Origin: Rothia nasisuis
Lineage (GTDB): Bacteria > Actinomycetota > Actinomycetes > Actinomycetales > Micrococcaceae
Assembly: GCF_928381405.1 (NCBI RefSeq)
Contig: NZ_CAKMSB010000003.1
Location: 186,001-250,000, forward strand
Direction of reading: 5' to 3'
DNA: 64,000 bases
Shown: one piece after another, positions 35,817-44,154 of the stretch
How positions within the stretch are numbered: position 1 is the first letter of the stretch
Layout of the letters: every line of letters begins with the position of its first letter
Notes under the pieces: generated by a model
What the model saw: only the letters and a program-made list of their open reading frames with translations
Told to the model about the DNA's origin: nothing
Database searches by the model: none
Program-made: the position numbers and the translations under genes

Positions 35817-36470
35817 CTAGTGAGCTTCTTCGGCAGGGTCGTCTTCTGCTGAGCTACGAGGGCGGGCACCGGAGCCCCAGGGCAGGGGCTTTTCGTCACG
35901 GGGGCGCAGGGCAATCCAGACGAGGGCGATGGTTGCACCGATGAGGCCGCCTAGGGTGTTAGTGATGAGATCATCGACGTCGAAGATACGGTAGGCGCAG
36001 GGATAGTAGCCCCAGAGGCCGGTGAGCTGGGTGAGTTCGATGGCGAACGAGACGCTGAAGGCGATGAGGGTTGAGGTGAACAGTCCCCGTTTGAAGACGG
36101 CTCGAGCCAGAAAGCCCAGGGGTACAAAGAGCAGGATGTTGAAGAAGATTTGGAGAAAGGAGTCACTGGTAAGAAACTGGGTGAGCGTGTAGCCTTCGGT
36201 GGTCTGCATGAGTGAGACGACGCTGTGGAAGGGTGTGGTGCGCACCGGATTGCTACTGCACACAAAGTCTTCTGGAGCTTGGAGCGGTAGCATGGTGAAG
36301 GAGATGACGCCCGTGGTGTAGATGGTGAGGGTGGCGCAGACCAGGAGCCAGTAGCTGCGTAGGCGGTTGCGGAAGATGAGCTGGGCTACTCCGAGTAGGG
36401 GGACGGTGACGGCACAGAGCCAGAGGCCCCAGACCATTCCGGTGTAGCCATAGTCTGCCCAGATGCTCAT
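35817..36470 (-). CDS. VanZ-like family protein (first of two)
   Basis: A 217-residue membrane protein with five helices and the same core as its neighbour: NILLFVPLGFLARAVF, FAIELTQLTGLWGYYPCAYRIFDVDDLITNTLGGLIG. Beyond the membrane core it has a charged C-terminal tail rich in Asp, Glu and Ser that the neighbour lacks. The cores of the pair are close enough to suggest a tandem duplication. The start is ATG 36470. Function is unknown; glycopeptide response is only an association from the family name. Confidence 0.87.
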   Translation of the reverse strand: MSIWADYGYTGMVWGLWLCAVTVPLLGVAQLIFRNRLRSYWLLVCATLTIYTTGVISFTMLPLQAPEDFVCSSNPVRTTPFHSVVSLMQTTEGYTLTQFLTSDSFLQIFFNILLFVPLGFLARAVFKRGLFTSTLIAFSVSFAIELTQLTGLWGYYPCAYRIFDVDDLITNTLGGLIGATIALVWIALRPRDEKPLPWGSGARPRSSAEDDPAEEAH

Positions 36471-36566
36471 GTTTCTCCTGCGGTTTTTCTACTTGCTCCA
36501 AGACTGTCATGGCTTCTTAAGTGCACCTCTAGGGTGAGCTGTGTACAGCCTGTGGATTGAGTGGGT

Positions 36567-36953
36567 TTAGAGCAGGATTCCGAGGGCTAGGCCAGCGGTA
36601 GCAGCAAGTGTTGAGGCAAGGGCTTGGCCGAGGATTAGGACGTTGGTGGCCACCTTGCTGGGGGCCTGGGCAGCTTCGAGCAGAGCGGTGGAGAAGGTGG
36701 TGTAGCCACCTAGAAAACCTATCCCTAGAATCAGGGCGAGGTTTTCTGTCATTGCAGCAGCCTCCTGCTGATGGCCACCGAGCGGTGAGCTCAGTAAGCC
36801 GGTCGCTACCCCCAGAAAGAAGGAGCCGGTAACATTAATAAAAAATGTATCAATCGGCATATAGCCATGCCAGATTGATTTTATGAGGCTACCAACCAGG
36901 TAGCGCAGGGTAGCGCCAGCGCCTCCTGCACAGAAAACGAGAAAGAGTATCAC
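36567..36953 (-). CDS. crcB: Fluoride ion channel subunit CrcB (second of pair)
   Basis: A 128-residue four-helix membrane protein of the Fluc family that exports fluoride as a dual-topology dimer. FCAGGAGATLRYLVG is the first helix; IDTFFINVTGSFFLGVATGLL carries the pore Asn; GFLGGYTTFSTALLEA carries the central Na+/fluoride-contact TTFS motif. I place the start at the GTG at 36953, which overlaps the TGA of the upstream crcB as GTGA, with GGGAGG-type ribosome sites before it; the longer frame to 36983 overlaps more than is usual. Translation of the two is therefore coupled, as expected for a heterodimer. Confidence 0.88.
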   Translation of the reverse strand: MILFLVFCAGGAGATLRYLVGSLIKSIWHGYMPIDTFFINVTGSFFLGVATGLLSSPLGGHQQEAAAMTENLALILGIGFLGGYTTFSTALLEAAQAPSKVATNVLILGQALASTLAATAGLALGILL

Positions 36954-37357
36954 CCGAACCTCCCTCCCAACTTCATCCCCCAAATTGCGCAGAGGTAGCC
37001 GCCGGTGAGAGACAGGCTGGCGTAAAGAAGAGCGGCACCCCAGTGCCCGGCAGCAGCTAGCTGAGCTAGGGCCAGGGCGAAGGTGGAGTAGGTGGTAAAG
37101 CCGCCAAGGAGGCCTGTACCCAGCAGTAGCTGACCCACGTGGAGAGCGTCCGACGACCAGCGGCTAGCTGCCGAAGACACTAGAAAACCTGTCAGGCACC
37201 CCAGAGCAAGGGTGCCGGCACAGTTGACGACCAGCACAGTTACCGGCAGCAGACCCTCTACCGGAAAGACCTCGAGGAGTAGCGCCCGCAGGGTGGCACC
37301 GCTCCCGCCACCGATAAAAACCAGTAGCAGGTCACGAAGCGAAGGTTGAGTTTTCAC
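36950..37357 (-). CDS. crcB: Fluoride ion channel subunit CrcB (first of pair)
   Basis: A 135-residue paralog of the preceding protein with the same four helices. FIGGGSGATLRALLLE, VLVVNCAGTLALGCLTGFL (pore Asn) and GLLGGFTTYSTFALALAQ (TTYS motif) are visible. Pairs of crcB genes give an antiparallel heterodimer in Gram-positive bacteria. It starts at the ATG 37357, ten bases after the histidine kinase stop, so it may be read through from the two-component operon. I see no fluoride riboswitch upstream. Confidence 0.88.
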   Translation of the reverse strand: MKTQPSLRDLLLVFIGGGSGATLRALLLEVFPVEGLLPVTVLVVNCAGTLALGCLTGFLVSSAASRWSSDALHVGQLLLGTGLLGGFTTYSTFALALAQLAAAGHWGAALLYASLSLTGGYLCAIWGMKLGGRFG

Positions 37358-37366
37358 AGGCCCAGT

Positions 37367-38890
37367 CTACGGCGCTGCCAGCAGGGGGAGCCGAACCGTG
37401 AACTCGGTGCGCCCCGGCCGCGATACCAGATTAATAGAGCCGCCGTGAGCTTCAACGATGGCCTTAGCAATCGGCAACCCCAGGCCGGTCGTGCCGTCCG
37501 AGCCGGAGCGGGCGGCGTCCGCGCGGGTAAAGCGGTCAAAAATTTTGCCTTTAAATTCCGGCGCGATGCCGGGCCCGTTATCCGAGACACTCATCAGAGC
37601 CTCCCTGCCGTTGGCTGAGATGGCTAATGAGGCAGTCACGGTGGTTCCCTCATCGGTGTGCTTACGGGCGTTAGAGAGCAGATTCAGCAGTACCTGCTGC
37701 AGCTGGGAACGGGAACCGCGCACCTCAACGATATCTTCGGGTAGGTTGAGCTGCCAGATATGATTCGGGGCAGCCACCTGCAGACCCATAACGTTCTCAA
37801 CCAGTAGCTCGGTCAAATCAACGTCTGCCATCTCGGGTTCGCGGCCCTCATCCAGGCGGGCAAGCAGTAGCAAGTCCTCAACCAGGTGTGACATGCGTTC
37901 GGTCTGAGAATTTACCCTTTCCAAGGAGGTCTTGCCCTGATCGGTAAGATGCTCGGTCCATCGAATCATGTCTGCATACCCCTTGATAGCCGCCAGGGGG
38001 GTGCGCAACTCATGGGAGGCGTCCGCAACAAAGACCCGCATCCTCTCCTCGGTGCGGGAGCGGGCTTCAAGGGCTGACTGCACGTTGTCGAGTAGCTGAT
38101 TGAGGGCATAGCCCACAGCCCCCACCTCGTCACCGGGGCGGGCGTCAGCAGGTTGCACACGGCTCGCTTCTGACAGGGTTTCAAGAGCTAAATCCATACC
38201 GGCCACCTCAGCGGCAACCCCTGATACCCGCTCAAGGGGCCGCATCGTGCGGCGGATAATCCAGGAACCCAACACTCCGGCACCAACCATCACAATCAGC
38301 GAGCCACCCGCAGTGACGGCCACCAGAACAGTAAGGGTCCGGTGGGTTTCAGCCAGGGGAACACCGGTAATCACAAGGCCAGAGGTAGCGGGGCTCTCTT
38401 GCACCACAACCAGATACTCGCCCACGTCAAGGTGGACTTCTACAGTTCCATCACCGGGCGAAAGAGCTAGCAGAGTAGCCTGGTCAACCTCACTCAGGGT
38501 CTGAGTAGCACCCACCGAGTCAATTACGCCAGCCACAACCGTCTGCCCTTCTGAGGTGCAGACGGTCAACGTTCCGGGGCCCTGGCCCGGGGCATCAAGA
38601 ATCGTACGGCCACCGAACTGCTGGCAGTCATCAACGTCCGTTTCACCAGCCTGGTTCGAATCAACCGGCTTGAAGGAAACAGCTCGGTGGGCTGCCTCAT
38701 CAAGCTGTCCGTAGGCCCGGTCCATCAGAGACTTTGAGAGTACCCAGTAGCTAGAAACACCGATGATGAGACAGGCAACGCCCAGCATAATCACCAAAAT
38801 AGCAATGAGCTTGGTGCGCAGGCGGGGGGCTGGGCGGAGCTGGGTGGCAGTGGCGCCCAGCTCCGAGTCTGAAGAATCGGATAAAGACAT
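37367..38890 (-). CDS. Sensor histidine kinase
   Basis: Membrane kinase of 507 residues. Two membrane helices (residues ~27-51 and ~187-212) bracket a 135-residue extracytoplasmic sensor domain; a HAMP region (~213-280) with RRTMRPLERV follows. HisKA has the phospho-acceptor His in VADASHELRTPLAAIKGY (H293); HATPase boxes are N (LLNLLSNARKHT), G1 (VSDNGPGIAPEF), F (KIFDRFTR) and G2 (GLGLPIAKAIVE). It follows its response regulator by 11 bases on the same transcript. The layout resembles actinobacterial PhoR/TcrY-type kinases; the signal is unknown. Confidence 0.92.
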   Translation of the reverse strand: MSLSDSSDSELGATATQLRPAPRLRTKLIAILVIMLGVACLIIGVSSYWVLSKSLMDRAYGQLDEAAHRAVSFKPVDSNQAGETDVDDCQQFGGRTILDAPGQGPGTLTVCTSEGQTVVAGVIDSVGATQTLSEVDQATLLALSPGDGTVEVHLDVGEYLVVVQESPATSGLVITGVPLAETHRTLTVLVAVTAGGSLIVMVGAGVLGSWIIRRTMRPLERVSGVAAEVAGMDLALETLSEASRVQPADARPGDEVGAVGYALNQLLDNVQSALEARSRTEERMRVFVADASHELRTPLAAIKGYADMIRWTEHLTDQGKTSLERVNSQTERMSHLVEDLLLLARLDEGREPEMADVDLTELLVENVMGLQVAAPNHIWQLNLPEDIVEVRGSRSQLQQVLLNLLSNARKHTDEGTTVTASLAISANGREALMSVSDNGPGIAPEFKGKIFDRFTRADAARSGSDGTTGLGLPIAKAIVEAHGGSINLVSRPGRTEFTVRLPLLAAP

Positions 38891-38901
38891 TGAGGTTGAA
38901 G

Positions 38902-39648
38902 CTACCGGTTGGCGGGCTTGATCACGTAGCCCGCGCCGCGCACAGTATGAATCATGGGCTCACGGCCAGCGTCAATCTTCTTGCGTAGGTAAGAAATATA
39001 CAGTTCAACAATGTTCGCCTGGCCACCAAAATCATAGTTCCACACATGATCGAGAATCTGGGCCTTAGAGACCACTCGTTTGGCGTTTTCCATGAGGTAG
39101 CGCAGCAGGTCGAACTGGGTGGCGGTTAGCTGAATTTCGTCGCCGCCCCGGGTGACCTCGCGGGTGTCTTGGTTGAGTACCAGATCACCAACAACCAGCT
39201 CAGCGTCGTTGGCTGCTACCACGCCGGAGCGCTGCACCAGGCGGTGCAGGCGAATAATGACCTCTTCCATGGAAAAGGGTTTGGTCACGTAGTCATCCGC
39301 ACCGGCTGCCAGGCCAACGATGCGGTCGTCTACAGAGTCTTTGGCAGTCAGAAAGAGGCAGGGCACCTCAGGATATATTTTGCGGATGCGCCCGAGTAGC
39401 TCTAGACCGTCAAAGCCTGGCATCATAATGTCGAGCACAAGGACGTCGGGGCGCCAGTCACGAGCGATAGCCAGTGCGGAGGGGCCGTCACCGGCTGACC
39501 TGACCTCCCAGCCGACCATTTTGAGGGCCACACTGACGAGCTCTTCGAGCATGCGTTCATCGTCAACGACGAGAGCGCGGATAGGGGAGCCATCCGGGTG
39601 CTCGAGGGGCGGTAGGTTCTTGGCAAGATCGGTTGCTGTGCTGCTCAT
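38902..39648 (-). CDS. OmpR/PhoB-family response regulator
   Basis: A 248-residue regulator. The receiver domain has the acidic pocket ALVVDDER, the phospho-Asp in VLVLDIMMPGFDGLEL (D73), the Thr in FLTAKDS and the Lys in DDYVTKPFS. The C-terminal winged helix includes REVTRGGDEIQLTATQFDLLRYLMENAKRVVSKAQILDHVWNYDFGG and RKKIDAGREPMIHTVRGAGYVIK. It is the first gene of a transcript with the kinase and perhaps the crcB pair. Confidence 0.93.
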   Translation of the reverse strand: MSSTATDLAKNLPPLEHPDGSPIRALVVDDERMLEELVSVALKMVGWEVRSAGDGPSALAIARDWRPDVLVLDIMMPGFDGLELLGRIRKIYPEVPCLFLTAKDSVDDRIVGLAAGADDYVTKPFSMEEVIIRLHRLVQRSGVVAANDAELVVGDLVLNQDTREVTRGGDEIQLTATQFDLLRYLMENAKRVVSKAQILDHVWNYDFGGQANIVELYISYLRKKIDAGREPMIHTVRGAGYVIKPANR

Positions 39649-40214
39649 ACTTCTAAGGGTAGCTAAGTTGGGCTGTTTTAGGCGCTCCGGCGGGCAAATT
39701 GGTGGTTTTAGAGCCGGTTTTCACAGGCGATTCTTAGTGGACTGTGAGCGGGAGCAACAGGAGGTTACGCAAGGTGCCCGTTGACTCACGATGGGCGAAC
39801 TGCTAGCGGCACCCTTCCAGCCGGGGAGTGGTTGGCCTTGAGCAGGGGGCCGTTCCGCCGCACAAAGACTTGTGGTTTTATGCCCGATTTAGGTTTCTTT
39901 CTGGGGCTTCATCGGGTAGAGTTTTGCTCAGGCTGCCAATTGTTTATTTTTGAAGAAACTTTATGACGGGTTGCCCAGAGGCCTTCTAAGTTTGAGTTGA
40001 ATGAACCACCTCGCAACTCGTTAGACGGGCTCGCGTTGATGGTTGTGGTTCCCCTCAGCGCGGGCCTCTCTATACCAAGGGGTCTTGCCCCGCAGTTCAC
40101 GCGGGAGCAAGGCCCTTTTCTTTTCCGGTTGCTCACGAATCGGTGTCTTTCGCCCAGTAGACTGGTAGCGACAGTTAAGGGAAACTCAGACCTGCACCAC
40201 GAAGGGGGCCCATC
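39649..40214. other. 566-base intergenic region between response regulator and antiterminator
   Basis: No convincing gene is seen; the short frames here lack ribosome sites. It must hold the divergent promoters of the two-component system and the antiterminator. The only clear structure is the terminator at 40080-40125 and a possible competing pairing of CCCCT (40051-40055) with AGGGG (40078-40082), which would block the terminator's left arm. Confidence 0.6.
40080..40125 (+). terminator. Rho-independent terminator in the leader of the antiterminator gene
   Basis: Left arm 40080-40093 and right arm 40101-40115 pair with one bulged base around AGTTCAC; the run TTTTCTTTTC follows. It stands about 90 bases before the start of the BglG-type gene, in the position where such genes are commonly autoregulated by antitermination. 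A BglG-type RNA target just upstream is likely but I cannot match its consensus with confidence. Confidence 0.8.
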
Positions 40215-41066
40215 GTGCGCATTTCGCGGATTTATAACAACAATGTGGCCCTTGCGGAGTCGTATACGGGTGAGCAGATGGTGGTCATCGGGCGCGGTTT
40301 GGCCTTTGGCAAACGCAAAGGCGACATGCTTGACCCCACTCTCATTGAACAGACCTTTGTGCCGGAGCAGGGAACCCCCGACGAGAATCTGGCGGGCTCG
40401 CTGGCGCAGATTCCTTCAGAAATTCTAGGCCTGGCAACCGAGTTAGAGCTTCTGGTCAAGGCCGAAGGTATCACCATTTCGCACTCTTTCATCGTGCCGG
40501 TCGCTGACCATATCAACTACGCAGTGGTGCGGCAACGTCAGGGCATGACGGTGGACTACCCGTTAGCCCTTGAGGTACGCCAACTCTACCCGCAGGAGGT
40601 ACGCTTTGGTGAGCGAGCCCTGCAGCTGGTACGTGAGCGCCTGGGGGTGCACCTACCTGAGGTCGAGGCAATCCCGTTGGCCATGCACCTGGTGAATTCG
40701 CAGTTTGCGTCAAAAGATATGGGTGGCACCTACCGCATGACCGAGGTTTTTGCGCAAATTTTTGAGGTCATCGGGGCAGGGTTTGACGGGCCGGTGGATC
40801 GTTCTCTGATGAGCGCTGCACGTTTTGTGACGCACCTGCGCTATCTCTTCGTTCGTGCAGGCGCTACCCAGATTGCGGACACAAGCACAAATGTCCCGCT
40901 GCTTTTGGAGAGTCTCAAGGGTGCTCACCCTCGCGCTTTTGCGGCCGCTGTCAAGGTCAAGCTGGTGCTCGAGATGCACCTGGAGCAGCAGCTCACCGAG
41001 GACGAGCTGACCTATTTGACGATTCACATTGCCCGCCTGGCACGCGACCAGTACGGCACCTCCTAG
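40215..41066 (+). CDS. BglG/LicT-type transcriptional antiterminator with two PRDs
   Basis: RNA-binding regulator of 283 residues. The N-terminal CAT domain (MRISRIYNNNVALA ... GRGLAFGKRKGD, 1-55) binds the RNA target; PRD1 has H99 (DHINYAVV) and H158 (AMHLVNSQF), PRD2 has H207 (FVTHLRYL) and H271 (LTIHIARLA), all in the positions phosphorylated by the PTS. The start is GTG at 40215 with GAAGGGGG upstream. A terminator lies in its leader. It faces the mannose-family PTS operon (41131-45149), the obvious candidate both for its phosphorylation and as target. Confidence 0.9.
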   Translation: MRISRIYNNNVALAESYTGEQMVVIGRGLAFGKRKGDMLDPTLIEQTFVPEQGTPDENLAGSLAQIPSEILGLATELELLVKAEGITISHSFIVPVADHINYAVVRQRQGMTVDYPLALEVRQLYPQEVRFGERALQLVRERLGVHLPEVEAIPLAMHLVNSQFASKDMGGTYRMTEVFAQIFEVIGAGFDGPVDRSLMSAARFVTHLRYLFVRAGATQIADTSTNVPLLLESLKGAHPRAFAAAVKVKLVLEMHLEQQLTEDELTYLTIHIARLARDQYGTS

Positions 41067-41130
41067 CGCCCCACCCGTCCGTCTGCTGCGAATCCTGCCT
41101 GCCCTAGCGGAAGGGGCGGACGAGAGTTTT

Positions 41131-41577
41131 CTACTGTTGCTTAGCCTGTTGCTCCTGTGCCCAAGCCAGAAGTGAACTCACTTCTGCGCGCGCGGCCTGA
41201 GTCAGCGCCTTGTTATCGCGGAGCATCTGTTCGGCTCGCAGTTGAATGAATTCGGCGTATTCCGGTTTACCGGTGCTGCGGTAGCCCTCTTGGGAGGTGT
41301 ACATGTCGGCGAAGTCCTTGGCCGCCTGCCGTTGCAGTACCCAGCGCCCCCACAGCACGATGAGCGCGCAGAGCAGGGCCACGAGTGTTCCCCAGCCGTG
41401 GGTGAAGGCGTAGAGAAGCGCGGCGAGCACCATCAGGCCGGTCACGATGGGGGCGACTGACACGATGTAGACGCCTTCGTTGCGGCGATCTTTGTCGAGG
41501 GTTCGTTGCCCAACGGCCACGAACGTTTCTTTAAAGGAGGGCCGGTTAGTACCGGTTGTTTTGTCTTCGCTGCTCAT
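41131..41577 (-). CDS. Small membrane protein at the end of the PTS operon
   Basis: A 148-residue protein of no recognised family. A basic N-terminal stretch is followed by two adjacent hydrophobic helices (about residues 42-78: IVSVAPIVTGLMVLAALLYAF and GTLVALLCALIVLWGRWVL) and a soluble charged C-terminal half ending EQQAKQQ. Its ATG overlaps the TGA of the HAD phosphatase gene (ATGA), so it belongs to the same transcript and is translationally coupled. Role unknown. Confidence 0.75.
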   Translation of the reverse strand: MSSEDKTTGTNRPSFKETFVAVGQRTLDKDRRNEGVYIVSVAPIVTGLMVLAALLYAFTHGWGTLVALLCALIVLWGRWVLQRQAAKDFADMYTSQEGYRSTGKPEYAEFIQLRAEQMLRDNKALTQAARAEVSSLLAWAQEQQAKQQ

Positions 41578-42344
41578 AGGGTTAGGGCCTTATTGATGAA
41601 ATCATAGGTTTTTTCTACCACGTACTCGGTTTCCGCCTGGATCTCCTCCGGTGAGTAGGTGAAGGATGCTGCGTGGTCAGCCCAGCGGTGCATGTCTAGG
41701 TCGTTCCAGGAATCCCCTACGCTGAATGTTTCGAGCTCCTGGTCGCCAAGATAGTTGCTGACGAGCCACTCAAGACCCGCCCCTTTGGTGCTTTTTTTGG
41801 GTACGATATCGAGGAAGTCCTGGTTGCGGTGGCAGTCAATGACGTCACCGTAGGTATCAGTAATCCAGCGGTAAGCCGCCTGGCGGGTCTCTGGCAGGGG
41901 TGACCAGATAGGTATGCCCACGTATTCGTGGTTTTCAAGGTCGCTCAGCTCCATCTGGGTGAAGGCGGGCAGAATGTTAGAGACCTGCCCGATGGTGTCT
42001 ACCAGCTGGTAGTCATGATCCAGAGTCGTGGCGAACAGGGCTATGCGGTCGAGTGCGCTGAGGTGGGCGATGACGTCCTTAACCAGAGGGGTGTCCAGGG
42101 TTCTTTGGTAGAGAATTTCACCGGTGCGGTCGGTAATGACCGCACCGGTGTAGAGCACGTTGAAATCAAAGTTCAGTTCGTAGTCCTGTAACGCTACCCG
42201 GGTGGCATAGATGCTTTTGCCGGTGGAGCAAACCGCCAGGTTCCCGGCGTCTTGCCAGCGGTTAATTGCGTCGATGTTGGCAGGTTCGATGGAACGCTCA
42301 AAGATGAGGGTTCCATCAAGGTCAAATGCCATCAGTTTTCTCAT
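41574..42344 (-). CDS. HAD-superfamily (Cof-type, IIB) sugar-phosphate phosphatase
   Basis: A 256-residue phosphatase. Motif I is AFDLDGTLI with nucleophile Asp near residue 8; motif II is VCSTGKS; motif III/IV comes with KGAGLEWLVSNYL and SVGDSWNDLDMHRWA. A type-IIB cap sits between about residues 85 and 185. Enzymes of this class dephosphorylate sugar phosphates. Being fourth in the mannose-family PTS operon, it may trim or detoxify the imported hexose phosphate; that is inference. Confidence 0.87.
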   Translation of the reverse strand: MRKLMAFDLDGTLIFERSIEPANIDAINRWQDAGNLAVCSTGKSIYATRVALQDYELNFDFNVLYTGAVITDRTGEILYQRTLDTPLVKDVIAHLSALDRIALFATTLDHDYQLVDTIGQVSNILPAFTQMELSDLENHEYVGIPIWSPLPETRQAAYRWITDTYGDVIDCHRNQDFLDIVPKKSTKGAGLEWLVSNYLGDQELETFSVGDSWNDLDMHRWADHAASFTYSPEEIQAETEYVVEKTYDFINKALTL

Positions 42345-42456
42345 GGTGTCTTTCTCTAAATTTTAAAGATGAGCCTTATGCACTAGGTAATGTTCAAAGC
42401 ATCCCGGGTTCGCACTTGCTACCTGCCTCATAAATAACCCTCGGTGAGTGAGATAT

Positions 42457-43332
42457 CTAGGGGGCGAGAATCCCTGCCCAGTAGCCGAGAATTCCTACGG
42501 CGAACATACCGAAGATAATCCAGATAGCGTTGACCTTCTTTCGGAGTAACCACATACAGGCGAAGGTCAGCAGTAGCGCGAGCATACCCGGTAACAGTGA
42601 GTCGAGAATCCCCTGCACGGTGGTGACGACTTCTTCCCCCTGCTGGTTGGTGTAGCGCGAGAGTTCGAGGGGGACCTTGATGCTGGTCCACTTTGAGACC
42701 AGGGAACCCATCACGAACAGGCCCACAATTGATGCCATCTGGGTTAGTCGCCTGAGCGTGTTACCGCCAACCTCAGAGACAATTGCTACGCCTTTCTCGT
42801 AGCCAATTTTGAAGCCGTACCAGCGGGTGACTGCGCGAATGATGGTGAGGCCAAAGAAGAAAAGCAGGGGGCCAAGGATGCTGCCGGAGAGCGCGATGGA
42901 CGCACCGAGTGCTGCGAGGACGGGGCGGGCGGTGCCCCAAAAGATGGGGTCGCCCACTCCTGCGAGTGGGCCCATAAGACCTACTTTGACGTTGGTGATC
43001 GCAGCAGCGTCGATACCTTCTTCGCCACGGGATTTTTGGCGCTCCATCGCGGCAGTCACGCCAATGATGGGTGAGGCCATCCAGGGTTGGGTGTTAAAGA
43101 ATTCGAGGTGGCGGCTCAGTGCGGCTGCCCGGTCCTCTTTGGTGGTGTAGAAGCGCTTAATTGCGGGGATCATGGAGACCGCGAACCCGATTGCCTGCAT
43201 ACGCTCAAAGTTGAATGAACCGAGCAAGAAGGTGGAACGTACGTAGGTGCTCATGTAGTCACGTTGAGTGAGTTCTGCGGTGTTTTTTTCGTTCCCCTGC
43301 GCCGGGGGGTTCTGGGTGTTTTCGTTTGTCAT
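42457..43332 (-). CDS. PTS system mannose/fructose/sorbose family, IID component
   Basis: A 291-residue membrane component. Family marks are TQRDYMSTYVRSTFLLGSFNFERMQAIGFAVSMIPAIKRFY, MERQKSRGEEGIDAAAITNVKVGLMGPLAGVGDPIFWGTARPVLAAL, and EGVAIVSEVGGNTLRRLTQMASIVGLFVMG-like segments. The C-terminal 60 residues form the last helices. With IIC it forms the sugar channel of the complex. It follows IIC by 15 bases. Hexose or amino-sugar specificity cannot be read from the sequence. Confidence 0.92.
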   Translation of the reverse strand: MTNENTQNPPAQGNEKNTAELTQRDYMSTYVRSTFLLGSFNFERMQAIGFAVSMIPAIKRFYTTKEDRAAALSRHLEFFNTQPWMASPIIGVTAAMERQKSRGEEGIDAAAITNVKVGLMGPLAGVGDPIFWGTARPVLAALGASIALSGSILGPLLFFFGLTIIRAVTRWYGFKIGYEKGVAIVSEVGGNTLRRLTQMASIVGLFVMGSLVSKWTSIKVPLELSRYTNQQGEEVVTTVQGILDSLLPGMLALLLTFACMWLLRKKVNAIWIIFGMFAVGILGYWAGILAP

Positions 43333-43347
43333 GGGGCGGTTCTTTCT

Positions 43348-44154
43348 TTACTCAAGTTCGTTGTCGAGGTCACTGCTGGGCGTGCCTGCCGTGGCGGGTG
43401 CCGGTGCCACAATGGCGTCATGAAAGGCGGGGTTGAGCTGCACGTAGACCACCGCTAGGCAGGCGCCGATGATACCGAGACCAACCAGGTTGAAGTCGGG
43501 GATGAAGGCGGCGAGCACAAAACCTAAAAAGAAGAAGGGCATGAGCGAGCGAGCTTTCATCATATTGATGACCATGGCATAGCCAACGACTACGATGAAG
43601 CCACCCGCTACCTGTAGACCTGAGGTGATGACATCGGGAATCGCATCGAGCCAGGACTGCACAATGTGGGTTCCGGCTACAGCTGCCACGGCTGCGGTGG
43701 GAATGGCTACGCGAAGGCCTTGAAGCAGTAGACCTGAGAAGTGCATGAATTCTATGCCTCTGAAATTGGCTTCTTGGGCGTATCTGTCGGCCTGGTGCTG
43801 GAAGAAGACGGTGATGGTGCGGACGAAGATGGTGAGCACCTGACCAGCGGCCGCAAGGGGGACTGCTAAAGCGATACCCTCGCCGATGGATTGGTTGCCT
43901 TCAATGACGACGATGGTAGCGATGGTGGAGGCCAGTGCGGCATCGGGCGCCATGGCGGCACCCACGTTCATCCACCCTAGGGCAATGAGTTCGAGGCTAC
44001 CGCCGAGAATGATGCCGGTTTGGAGGTCTCCGAGCACCAGTCCCATGAGGGTGCAGGCTACGAGGGGGCGGTGGAATTGTCGTTCGTCTAGCACGGAAGC
44101 CATGCCGCACACCAGTGCGATGAGGACGACCAGTGTAAATGTTAGGGGGCTCAT
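43348..44154 (-). CDS. PTS system mannose/fructose/sorbose family, IIC component
   Basis: A 268-residue integral membrane permease. The opening LTFTLVVLIALVCGMASVLDERQF and GLVLGDLQTGIILGGSLELIALGWMNVGAAMAPDAALASTIATIVVI are the family's hallmark. Its ATG overlaps the IIAB stop (ATGA), so stoichiometric translation is likely. A proline/alanine-rich tail (PAPATAGTPSS) extends past the membrane part. Confidence 0.93.
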   Translation of the reverse strand: MSPLTFTLVVLIALVCGMASVLDERQFHRPLVACTLMGLVLGDLQTGIILGGSLELIALGWMNVGAAMAPDAALASTIATIVVIEGNQSIGEGIALAVPLAAAGQVLTIFVRTITVFFQHQADRYAQEANFRGIEFMHFSGLLLQGLRVAIPTAAVAAVAGTHIVQSWLDAIPDVITSGLQVAGGFIVVVGYAMVINMMKARSLMPFFFLGFVLAAFIPDFNLVGLGIIGACLAVVYVQLNPAFHDAIVAPAPATAGTPSSDLDNELE

